A stretch of 27,900 bases of DNA, from positions 1-27,900 of IMG/VR virus record IMGVR_UViG_3300025904_000143. One strand, written 5' to 3'. This DNA comes from a virus. This document shows positions 1 to 6,529 of this stretch, piece after piece. The notes below the pieces were generated by a model. It saw nothing but the letters and a program-made list of their open reading frames with translations. It was not told the origin of the DNA and searched no databases. Made by a program: the position numbers and the translations under genes. Numbering within the stretch: the first letter of the stretch is position 1; each line of letters opens with the position of its first letter.

Positions 1-822
1 TTAGACTTCCGACTTCCGACTTGCAGTTTGCAAATAAACCTCCCGTTGCTGTTCAATTATTTGCGGCAGGTTGGCTTCGTTCAGCAGGGCATCGCGCAGC
101 CAGTTGGTTATTACCAGGCGTTTGGCTACCCGCTTTTGTTCTTCGTGCTGTTCTTTGGTCAGGATGTCGTTGGCCAGGTTTTGTTTCAGCATCTCAAGGG
201 CGGCGTTCAGTTCGCGGCGTTTCATCAAGTTGGTTGACAGGGCAATCTCCATCTCTTTGTCCTTTACCAGTTGGGGCAGGGCATCCTCCATGGCGCCATG
301 TTTGTAGTCGGTGCCGATGAGGCCAAGGGTGTTTAAAAAGGCATAAACGGTGGTAGCGGTGATGCCGATGGGCTTGCCGCCCTTTACTTTTTCATAAGCG
401 TCAATAACCAGCTGCTTAGCCGTGTCGAACTTCTCATTGGGAGTGGGCCCGGGTTTTTCTTCTATCAGCAGACGGTTTTTATCCTGCACCAGCTTTACGC
501 GGTCATCGCTTTCCAGGTAGCCTTGTATAAATTGCTCAAATGATACCACGCACAGCCCAAAGTATTCGCCATATTTCCCGCGGATGCCATTGGCAAAGGC
601 CACCGGAACCTCTGCTATCCGCATAGAAGGGAAGCGCTCCATAATGGAATCAGTTACTTCGTTTACGAGATAGCTGGGATCCTCCGGAACTTTAAAATTC
701 AGATCGGCATAACATTTGGCTATGGATGCGTTTACAACTTTAAACAGGTCTTCTTTAACCGCATTCAGCACATTAGGCTGAAATAAGGGGTTGTTATTTT
801 CAATTTTGGCTAATTGGCTCAT
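1..822 (-). CDS. Conserved-looking phage protein of unknown function, replication-module partner
   Basis: A complete 273-residue soluble protein with no signal peptide or membrane segment. I do not recognise a catalytic motif. The middle contains an aromatic stretch near residues 78-103 (FANGIRGKYGEYFGLCVVSF). The C-terminal third is predicted helical and charged, with many K, E and Q residues. It follows the winged-helix gene at 823-1503 without a gap: the upstream stop codon directly abuts this ATG, so the two are probably translationally coupled. By position I infer a role in phage DNA replication or its loading, but this rests only on the neighbour. The last codons are made of a 7-bp tandem repeat (GACTTCC on the plus strand, about three copies at 4-24). 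The C-terminus may therefore have been remodelled by intergenic repeat DNA. Confidence 0.6.
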   Translation of the reverse strand: MSQLAKIENNNPLFQPNVLNAVKEDLFKVVNASIAKCYADLNFKVPEDPSYLVNEVTDSIMERFPSMRIAEVPVAFANGIRGKYGEYFGLCVVSFEQFIQGYLESDDRVKLVQDKNRLLIEEKPGPTPNEKFDTAKQLVIDAYEKVKGGKPIGITATTVYAFLNTLGLIGTDYKHGAMEDALPQLVKDKEMEIALSTNLMKRRELNAALEMLKQNLANDILTKEQHEEQKRVAKRLVITNWLRDALLNEANLPQIIEQQREVYLQTASRKSEV

Positions 823-1503
823 TTATCCTCTGAATTTTGTGGCTGTGAAAACTTCGATTACTTTTTTATCTCCGCGCCTCGGCTGCTTTTCTTTTTGAGC
901 GCAACTTTTTTCTTTTTCCGTGCTTAAGATCCTTAAGTGGATAGGCAGCCAATTCCTGAAATTTTTGAGCAGATCTTCTTTGGTTTTGCTGTTTAGCTCG
1001 CCCAGATCATGCTTCTCTTCGTAGAAAATTTTAATTTTTTCCTGCAGGTCGATATTATACTGTTCGGTAAGTGTGCGACAAATGGATGTCGTCCAAAAAA
1101 AATCAGACAGTGCGGTGCAGGTTATTACTTCTCTTTTTTCTGTTTCTGTTTTTGTATTATTTAAGTGATAGGAAGTATTAAAGGGTGTATGAAAAGATGT
1201 AGTTAAAGAAGTATGTAAATATTTATCGTTGTTGAGCTGATACTTTACATTGCTGTCGCCTTTTCCTTTGCTAAAGAAGTTTATCATTCCTCTTTGTTTC
1301 AGCTCATTACGCGCTTTTATAAGGGTAGGGTTGGTGATGCCCAGGTCGCCGCATACGCGGGTGTTCTGACGCTTAAAGGGATTCCTCCAGTTTTGCTTGT
1401 TGGAGACGTCCAGCAGGTGGAAGTACAACAATCCAGCAACCGTTCCGAAGGGATGCTCTTCGTGCTTGCGCCAAAAGTTATTTATTAGTTCTATGTAGTT
1501 CAC
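823..1503 (-). CDS. Winged-helix replication-initiator-like phage protein
   Basis: A 226-residue protein. Residues 1-90 read as a helix-turn-helix/winged-helix module of the kind found at the N-terminus of phage replication and DnaD-like proteins. FWRKHEEHPFG and LLYFHLLDVSN are followed by a recognition-helix-like segment (GDLGITNPTLIKARNELKQR) and a wing ending in VKYQL. A Thr/Asn/Ser-rich linker (about 95-120) joins a helical C-terminal part with a basic tail (EKQPRRGDKK). This layout is typical of Bacteroidota prophage replication proteins, in which the N-terminal domain binds the origin and the C-terminal part contacts helicase or loader. It sits directly upstream of the 273-aa gene. No origin iterons were identified inside the gene. 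Function is inferred from domain layout only. Confidence 0.65.
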   Translation of the reverse strand: MNYIELINNFWRKHEEHPFGTVAGLLYFHLLDVSNKQNWRNPFKRQNTRVCGDLGITNPTLIKARNELKQRGMINFFSKGKGDSNVKYQLNNDKYLHTSLTTSFHTPFNTSYHLNNTKTETEKREVITCTALSDFFWTTSICRTLTEQYNIDLQEKIKIFYEEKHDLGELNSKTKEDLLKNFRNWLPIHLRILSTEKEKSCAQKEKQPRRGDKKVIEVFTATKFRG

Positions 1504-1651
1504 GTAGTTGTAAGTTTTGAGTTTTGAGTGATGAGTGAGTGCTTAGGCGTAGTGATAAGTTTTGATGAGTGAATACTGAGTGTTGTATGGTTAAAGCAGT
1601 CAAACTCAAAACCCAAGACTCAGAACTCAACACTCACCACTCCAGACTCAA
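1504..1651. repeat. Intergenic short-repeat leader with opposed arms
   Basis: A non-coding spacer made of degenerate GAGT/TGAGTTTT units on the plus strand (about 1513-1590). It is followed by the complementary theme, ACTCA/AACTCAAAAC units (about 1600-1650). The two arms can pair, for example GTTTTGAGTTTT with the later CAAACTCAAAAC, so the transcript could fold into a long imperfect hairpin between the 148-aa gene and the replication gene. Confidence 0.6.
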
Positions 1652-2098
1652 TCAGACTTTAAACTTATGGGTATAGTACCACTCCAGGATATACACGCCG
1701 TCGCTCCAGGTGAGCTTGCCGTCGGCGGCTACTTGTGCTACCAGGATAGATAAATTGTGAAGGAACGCGCTTTTTACATCGCCATCCAGGCTTTGTAAAA
1801 CCCGTACAGCGCATTTGGTTATTTCGGCGGGATCGGTCAGTTGTCCGCAGCTATCAGCCAGTTTTAACTCGGTCAGAATGGTTGGCAGCTTAGCTCGCAG
1901 CAAGTTTTTCACTTCGTCGTCAATATCACCGGGAATGATGGCAGTCAGAATATCTGCCGCAGGCGAATCAATAAAAGTTTTTACGTTTTCGGTTACTTCA
2001 ACGCCAATATGAATGGCGGTTTTCATGTCGGCAGGGATGCCGTCGAATAATGCTTTGATCTGGTTCCAGATCTTGCTTAGAAAGGATTGTAGGGACAT
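1652..2098 (-). CDS. Phage protein of unknown function in the lysis region
   Basis: A 148-residue, mainly helical acidic protein without a cleavable signal. The N-terminus is amphipathic (FLSKIWNQIKALFDGI). The middle contains a hydrophobic stretch (ADILTAIIPGDIDDEVKNLL), and the C-terminus ends in an aromatic segment (LTWSDGVYILEWYYTHKF). Proteins of this size and layout commonly lie beside endolysin genes in Bacteroidota prophages. I recall the type but not an assigned function. It is downstream of the endolysin and membrane-protein genes on the same strand and preceded by a repeat leader. A role as holin or lysis regulator is possible but not shown by the sequence, since no convincing transmembrane helix is present. 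Confidence 0.6.
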   Translation of the reverse strand: MSLQSFLSKIWNQIKALFDGIPADMKTAIHIGVEVTENVKTFIDSPAADILTAIIPGDIDDEVKNLLRAKLPTILTELKLADSCGQLTDPAEITKCAVRVLQSLDGDVKSAFLHNLSILVAQVAADGKLTWSDGVYILEWYYTHKFKV

Positions 2099-2100
2099 GG

Positions 2101-2235
2101 GTTTTTAATTAGTGAGTTAGTGAATTAGTGAATTAGTGAGTGGTGAGTAGGTGAATTCTTGAATTAGTGAATGGTGAGTAGGTGAGTTAGTGAATGGTTA
2201 AGTGGTTGTCGACTATAATGACTAATGACCAATCA
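2101..2235. repeat. C-poor short-repeat leader (TTAGTGAA family)
   Basis: A degenerate tandem run of TTAGTGAATTAGTGAG and GGTGAGTAGGTGA units on the plus strand, nearly free of C until about 2150. Read on the coding strand it is a nearly G-free CACTAATTCACTAA leader immediately upstream of the 148-aa gene. The right end switches to the TGACTAATGACCAAT theme, also seen near 21640 and 25000. Confidence 0.65.
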
Positions 2236-2237
2236 AT

Positions 2238-2480
2238 CTACTTTTTCCTCATATCATCCACCTCATGCTGCAATACGGAAACTTGTGTCTCCAGTACTTT
2301 TAGCCTGATATCGTATACCCGGTTTTGGGTTTCCTGGCTGAGTTTGATGTCGTGGATGTCGCTTTTTAGTTGCAGGTAGGAGGTCATAACCGTGGCTACT
2401 ATGCTGGCTGTGCTGAAGATGGTTACCAGCAGATTTTTGATGGTGATGCCTTTTAGTTCGCGGTGTTCGATAGTGGTCAT
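2238..2480 (-). CDS. Single-pass membrane protein with coiled coil, spanin- or holin-like
   Basis: An 80-residue protein. A cytoplasmic N-terminus (about 1-15) is followed by one hydrophobic segment (about 16-38, LLVTIFSTASIVATVMTSYL). The rest is a charged coiled coil (about 40-80) with heptad-like spacing of I, L and V and a KK end. Its ATG overlaps the endolysin stop codon by four bases (ATGA), so the two genes are translationally coupled. One N-terminal membrane helix followed by a periplasmic coiled coil is the architecture of inner-membrane spanins, which fuse inner and outer membranes after endolysin action. No partner outer-membrane lipoprotein was found here, so a holin-like or accessory role remains open. 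Confidence 0.6.
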   Translation of the reverse strand: MTTIEHRELKGITIKNLLVTIFSTASIVATVMTSYLQLKSDIHDIKLSQETQNRVYDIRLKVLETQVSVLQHEVDDMRKK

Positions 2481-2953
2481 ACTGTTTGTGGAATTGATAG
2501 GAATAAATGCCGTTCGGTCGCACGGCGTTTTGTTAGCGTATCACATGCTACTTTTTGGCCCGAATGCGGATCGGTTATCTTATCCCATACCAGGAACTGT
2601 TCGGCGGCGCCATGGTAATCTTTTGCGTTGAGTTTTCTTAATAATGTCGATTCTTTGAGTGCATAAGTGCCTTCGTTATATGTGAATGACACGAGGGCAT
2701 CAAATTGATCCTGTGTTAAGGGGACGTTTACATAGCTGTTGACGGCGTTTTCGTACTGCCCGAGCGTATTGACAAAAATTGCCGAGGCCTGTACCTCGCT
2801 GGCCAGTTTATCGCCTGGTTTTACGGCTCTGCCGTCGTGGTAATGGGTTGAACCATAGCCGATGGTCCACACGCCGGCTACGTCGCGGTAGGCATTAAGG
2901 CGCAGACCCTCAAAGCTTTTGATGAGCTGTTCGCCCTTTGAGCTTAGTTTCAT
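2477..2953 (-). CDS. Phage endolysin, GH24 lysozyme (muramidase)
   Basis: A 158-residue protein matching the T4-lysozyme family (glycoside hydrolase 24), which cuts the MurNAc-GlcNAc bond of peptidoglycan. The catalytic E-8x-D-5x-T signature is present: Glu15 in SFEG, Asp24 in AYRD and Thr30 in WTIGYG. The family block LTQDQFDALVSFTYNEG follows at about residues 99-115, with a C-terminal KRRATERHLF segment. The length is the usual 145-165 residues. No signal peptide or SAR segment is obvious, so export through a holin is expected. The downstream membrane protein overlaps by four bases, which makes a compact lysis cassette. The upstream spacer is a repeat leader. Confidence 0.93.
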   Translation of the reverse strand: MKLSSKGEQLIKSFEGLRLNAYRDVAGVWTIGYGSTHYHDGRAVKPGDKLASEVQASAIFVNTLGQYENAVNSYVNVPLTQDQFDALVSFTYNEGTYALKESTLLRKLNAKDYHGAAEQFLVWDKITDPHSGQKVACDTLTKRRATERHLFLSIPQTV

Positions 2954-2956
2954 GGG

Positions 2957-3110
2957 TATTGGGTAATTAAGTTGATTGAGTTGGATTAGGTTGATTGGTT
3001 AAGTGGTTGTATTGTTGTAATAGTTGTATTGGTTGATTGGGCTGGATTGAGTAGACCTGCCGGCAGGCAGGCTAAGTTGACTGAGTTGAGAGTTGATTAA
3101 GTTGATCTGT
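2957..3110. repeat. C-poor short-repeat leader with CCTGCCGGCAGG palindrome
   Basis: A run of TTGATTGAGTTGGATTAGG and GGTTGTATTG units upstream of the endolysin. On the mRNA strand it is almost G-free. It is interrupted at 3056-3067 by the perfect 12-bp palindrome CCTGCCGGCAGG, followed by a partial repeat CAGGC. The palindrome is the only GC-rich part and looks like a separate small insertion. Confidence 0.6.
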
Positions 3111-3251
3111 TAGCTATGCTCTGAAATGAGATCAGGGCATAACCGCTTTCATCGCCGGGATGAAAGATTTGGAGAGCAAAATGCAGAAGGACAGTTGCCT
3201 CTACTGGCGTTTTAACGGTATGTTCAAAGATAAAACTTACCTATTTAATAA

Positions 3252-3275
3252 GTGGTGACACTGTTTTGTCACCAC
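3252..3275. promoter_or_regulatory. Perfect inverted repeat GTGGTGACA-N6-TGTCACCAC
   Basis: A nine-base-pair perfect stem with a six-base loop (CTGTTT), in the spacer between the beta-helix and endolysin genes. The core TGACA-N6-TGTCA with a loop ending in GTTT recurs at 13575-13590, upstream of the small membrane protein. This suggests a shared operator or a repeat-derived hairpin rather than a chance palindrome. The rest of the spacer, 3111-3332, shows no further gene. Confidence 0.45.
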
Positions 3276-3332
3276 GGTACAATGATAAGTTCCGTGTTGA
3301 AATTTTGGTGGATTTGAAAAAGGACAGCCGAC

Positions 3333-4328
3333 TTACTCTCGCTTATGGCCACGGCCACGGCCATGCTTACTGCCATGGTCGCCACGATCGCCGTGATCTT
3401 CATCATCATGGTACAGCTTCTCAGGCAGGATCTTCTCATCTATATCTGCTTTCGGGATGTTGGTTTCCCAGCCTTTGGGTTTTGATACGGTTTTGAGATC
3501 TACCCAGAGGTCCACCTCGTGGTTATCTTTGTTGTAGAACCGTATTTTATTATAGCTGATCTCGACGTCGTTACTTGGCTGGCCCGAATAGTTGCCGTAC
3601 GACAGGCCATCGCATGTATATTCTGATGCGGAACTGTAAATGGTATTATGGTCCATTTTGATGTGGCTGCCGCCCTGTATCTGCATTCCGACAAAGCCGC
3701 CATTAATAACCACATTATTGCGGGCTACCTGGTAGCTGCCGCCAACATCGCCCAGAACGATACCGGCCGCACCGCCGGAGTCTTTAATTCGCTGACCGCC
3801 GCGGATCCAGTTGCCTATTACCTGTATCGAATCACCGGGCAAACCGTTTGATTGGTATACGCTCAGCTGGTCCTGCGGATGCTCTGCTTCGCCTGCAATA
3901 TTTTCTACCCGGTTATAATTGATCTGGCTTGCGGGGGCGCTCACATTGTTAAACTGAACAGCACAGCCGGCAGGGAAGGGGCCGTTCATATTGCGGAAAT
4001 AGTTGTGATTTACCTTTACCGTTACCGATTTTTTTACGTTTACACCCGTTTGTACATTGCTGATATAGCAATTTTCGATCGATACATTCTGGCAGTGCTC
4101 AATCAGGATCGCCTCTTTTTTTGAATCCTTCAGTCTGCAATTGGTAATGCGTACGTTGGAGCAGTCGCGCAGTAAAATGCAGTTTGACAGGCCACCGGTT
4201 ATTTGATAACCGCTAATGGTGACATTGTTCTGGTGCGAAATAACAATAGGACTAGCCGGCTTATAGCTTCTCTGAGCGAATGCGCCGGTGCTAAGCAGCA
4301 GCAGGATAATGGTTAACAGCTTTTTCAT
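3333..4328 (-). CDS. Secreted right-handed beta-helix protein with His/Gly-rich tail
   Basis: The open frame reaches 4460, but the likely start is the ATG at 4328, which gives a typical signal peptide (MKKLLTIILLLLSTGAFAQ) and 331 residues. The mature part is a ladder of pectate-lyase-type PbH1 coils. About 22-residue steps each carry Asn/Cys/Ile ladders such as VRITNCRL, VSIENCYI, VKVNHNYF, INYNRVENI and VEISYNKIRF. This fold is used in polysaccharide lyases, phage tailspikes and surface proteins. I see no catalytic residues that allow a substrate call. The C-terminal 25 residues are low-complexity His/Asp/Gly then Arg/Gly-rich (HDDEDHGDRGDHGSKHGRGR), possibly metal-binding. With its own signal peptide it is more likely cargo or a host gene than a virion protein. 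Confidence 0.8.
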   Translation of the reverse strand: MKKLLTIILLLLSTGAFAQRSYKPASPIVISHQNNVTISGYQITGGLSNCILLRDCSNVRITNCRLKDSKKEAILIEHCQNVSIENCYISNVQTGVNVKKSVTVKVNHNYFRNMNGPFPAGCAVQFNNVSAPASQINYNRVENIAGEAEHPQDQLSVYQSNGLPGDSIQVIGNWIRGGQRIKDSGGAAGIVLGDVGGSYQVARNNVVINGGFVGMQIQGGSHIKMDHNTIYSSASEYTCDGLSYGNYSGQPSNDVEISYNKIRFYNKDNHEVDLWVDLKTVSKPKGWETNIPKADIDEKILPEKLYHDDEDHGDRGDHGSKHGRGRGHKRE

Positions 4329-4479
4329 TTGGTTGTGAACAATGGGGTAAATTAAATAAAAATTGTCAATTGGATGAACGTTGGATCGTTTCTGGCGGCA
4401 ATGGTTTATCGCCTGGTTTAGAACAAGGATCGGCGATATTAGTTTGGAGTGATGAGGCACGCTTTCACTTAAACCGTAA

Positions 4480-4605
4480 CGTCATAGGAGGAACGAAGCA
4501 ATCCCAAACTATACAGGGCGAACAGGACAGTGTGGAACTTGCATAGCGGATCTGCAAATTGGGTCCGCTAGCTAGCGGATTCGTCGCTCACTCCTCGCAA
4601 TGACG
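4480..4605. repeat. CGTCATTGCG-family palindromic repeat, copy A
   Basis: It begins CGTCATAGGAGGAACGAAGC, continues AATCCCAAACTATACAGGGC, and ends ACTCCTCGCAATGACG, so the ends are inverted repeats. It shares the internal GAAGCAATCCCAAACTATAC and GGAACTTGCATAG blocks with the copy at 17116-17259. Near the right end (4564-4579) it carries the perfect palindrome TCCGCTAGCTAGCGGA where the other copy has ATTGCTTCG. The remaining spacer to 4677 shows nothing else. Confidence 0.8.
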
Positions 4606-4677
4606 CCAGGGATGTTTAGAAAATCTTAAATTACAATTGGGAGGTTTTGACCATCAATTGATTGACAAACTTATATG

Positions 4678-6345
4678 CTAGTTTTTGACTACGATTTTAA
4701 ATCCATCTTTAATATTATCTCTCCGTAGCATAAGACTAGAATCAGGATAATGAAATGTACATGGTATTGGACAACCAGAAAGCGTGAAAATATCATTGCC
4801 AGGTGTGTCTTTAACTATATTGACTTTTAGTCCCGACTTGGTTACGAATACTGACGTACTTTCTTGCTTTATATCACCCAAAGGCGCTAACTGCGTATTC
4901 CAGTTTTTTGCCATAATGGCGACGGAGCAAATAAATACAAATGCCGGGACAAGCCTCTGCCATCTGGCTTGCATGTTGATTATAAAATAAGCTGCTGGTG
5001 CTAAGCCTAACGTCCACAGTATAAAGACAGAAAAACGAATGTCTGGTGCGGTAACTAACCAAAAAACAAGTGCTACGCTTATCGGAATCAAAACCAGATT
5101 AAGCTTCTGCATGCTTATTCTTTTCAGCCTCATATAAATGGCAATGGAGATGAGTGATATAGATGGCATGATAATCTGAACAGTATTAACCATTCTTTTG
5201 CACCATGCCGGTACCCAAGCGTAGTTGTGTGCAGCGGCATTAGCAGCAGGGCCATGTAAATGAGTTCGTGCAAAGCCTATAACGTATTCATTAAAGTCTA
5301 TAACATTTTGCTTAGGCACCTTCCAATCAACCGGAACACTGAGTTGGGGAAATGGAAACAGCAAATATCCACTTGCGACAATACCTCTAATGATTAATGG
5401 CACAAATAACACAATATAGAACGGTACTGTGCTTACAATTAACTTCAACGACCAAAGTTTATTTTTGATTAACAGATAACAAACGATCGTCATTACTCCA
5501 AGAGCTACCCCAATGAAGCTGAACTTCATAACGACACCGAACAGGCAGTAGAATGAAAGGAGAAAAATATCCTGAAAAGTGATTTCTTTAGCTTCAATAC
5601 AGGCGATCAAATCTGATATGATCTTAAAGGTAAAAACGTTAACAAAAATATCAGGTGTAGGACTGCTTAAGTTCGTCACTCCTGCGTTTATGCATAATGG
5701 CAAGAACAAAAGTTGATAGGCAGAATGAAACGAAAACTTATCTTTTCCTAACAAGACCTTTGCATTTAGCAAGACGGTTTCAATACAAATGGCCACTACC
5801 AACAACCCATTAGCTGCACAAGCTCCTTTATTATAGCTCCAAAGGCCATTTAAAAAGGCTGGGTATAAGAAATAAGATTGGTTGTTGCCCAGATATATAA
5901 ATAGATTCCCGATGCCTGGAACTACTGGATATTTATTTAACCATGCTATATAAGTGAAGTGATAGACATGTGTATCGTAGATAAAAGTATTGTCAAGGCT
6001 TGATAATAATAAGAAAATAAAAATGAGGATAGATAGCGTTAAGACGATAGGTTTAGGAAATGTAGCCAAATGAAAACCTGCCTTATAAAGCCTTGTGAAA
6101 CCAAATGCAGCAAAAGGGAATAAGCACAGCCAGGCATAGACGTTCACCGGGTAAAATAAATTCCATAGCTGCAAAAAAACAATCAGTAATGCTAAGCCAT
6201 ACCAAAACGCCGTAAACCAGTTGCCTGATAAAACTCCCTTGTGACTCCTGAAGGGAAGAAAAGAAAAACCTAAAGATGAGACCAGAACAAATGTTAAAAG
6301 CCAGAAAAACGGCAAAATAAGCGCGTCAGTTAAGGTTTGGTGCAT
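4678..6345 (-). CDS. Polytopic membrane protein, GT-C-like (LIC_10190-like)
   Basis: A 555-residue integral membrane protein with about 11-13 hydrophobic segments spread through the first 480 residues, then a soluble C-terminus of about 70 residues. An early loop contains IYDTHVYHF-YIAWLNKYPVVPGIGNL. An acidic DxxxYH loop after the first helices is a layout shared with GT-C-type glycosyltransferases and with the LIC_10190-type membrane proteins of Bacteroidota and Leptospira. I think this family is the best guess, from memory. Such proteins are thought to act in surface polysaccharide assembly. The gene is visibly more AT-rich than the phage structural genes and has no phage function that I recognise. 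It is probably cargo (lysogenic conversion of the cell surface) or a transferred host gene. Confidence 0.7.
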   Translation of the reverse strand: MHQTLTDALILPFFWLLTFVLVSSLGFSFLPFRSHKGVLSGNWFTAFWYGLALLIVFLQLWNLFYPVNVYAWLCLFPFAAFGFTRLYKAGFHLATFPKPIVLTLSILIFIFLLLSSLDNTFIYDTHVYHFTYIAWLNKYPVVPGIGNLFIYLGNNQSYFLYPAFLNGLWSYNKGACAANGLLVVAICIETVLLNAKVLLGKDKFSFHSAYQLLFLPLCINAGVTNLSSPTPDIFVNVFTFKIISDLIACIEAKEITFQDIFLLSFYCLFGVVMKFSFIGVALGVMTIVCYLLIKNKLWSLKLIVSTVPFYIVLFVPLIIRGIVASGYLLFPFPQLSVPVDWKVPKQNVIDFNEYVIGFARTHLHGPAANAAAHNYAWVPAWCKRMVNTVQIIMPSISLISIAIYMRLKRISMQKLNLVLIPISVALVFWLVTAPDIRFSVFILWTLGLAPAAYFIINMQARWQRLVPAFVFICSVAIMAKNWNTQLAPLGDIKQESTSVFVTKSGLKVNIVKDTPGNDIFTLSGCPIPCTFHYPDSSLMLRRDNIKDGFKIVVKN

Positions 6346-6529
6346 GAATACTAATATAGCGACTATAATTGAATCAACAACACAATTCTGTTTATGGATT
6401 TATTAATGAGAAGTTGTTAGGGGTAAGGGTTAAGGGTGCGAGCTGATTATTAAATTCATAACCTTAATTGTTTATTGTCCGTATATTCAGCCTTATGATC
6501 CGCATGAGTAATGAGCCTTTCTCATTTCA

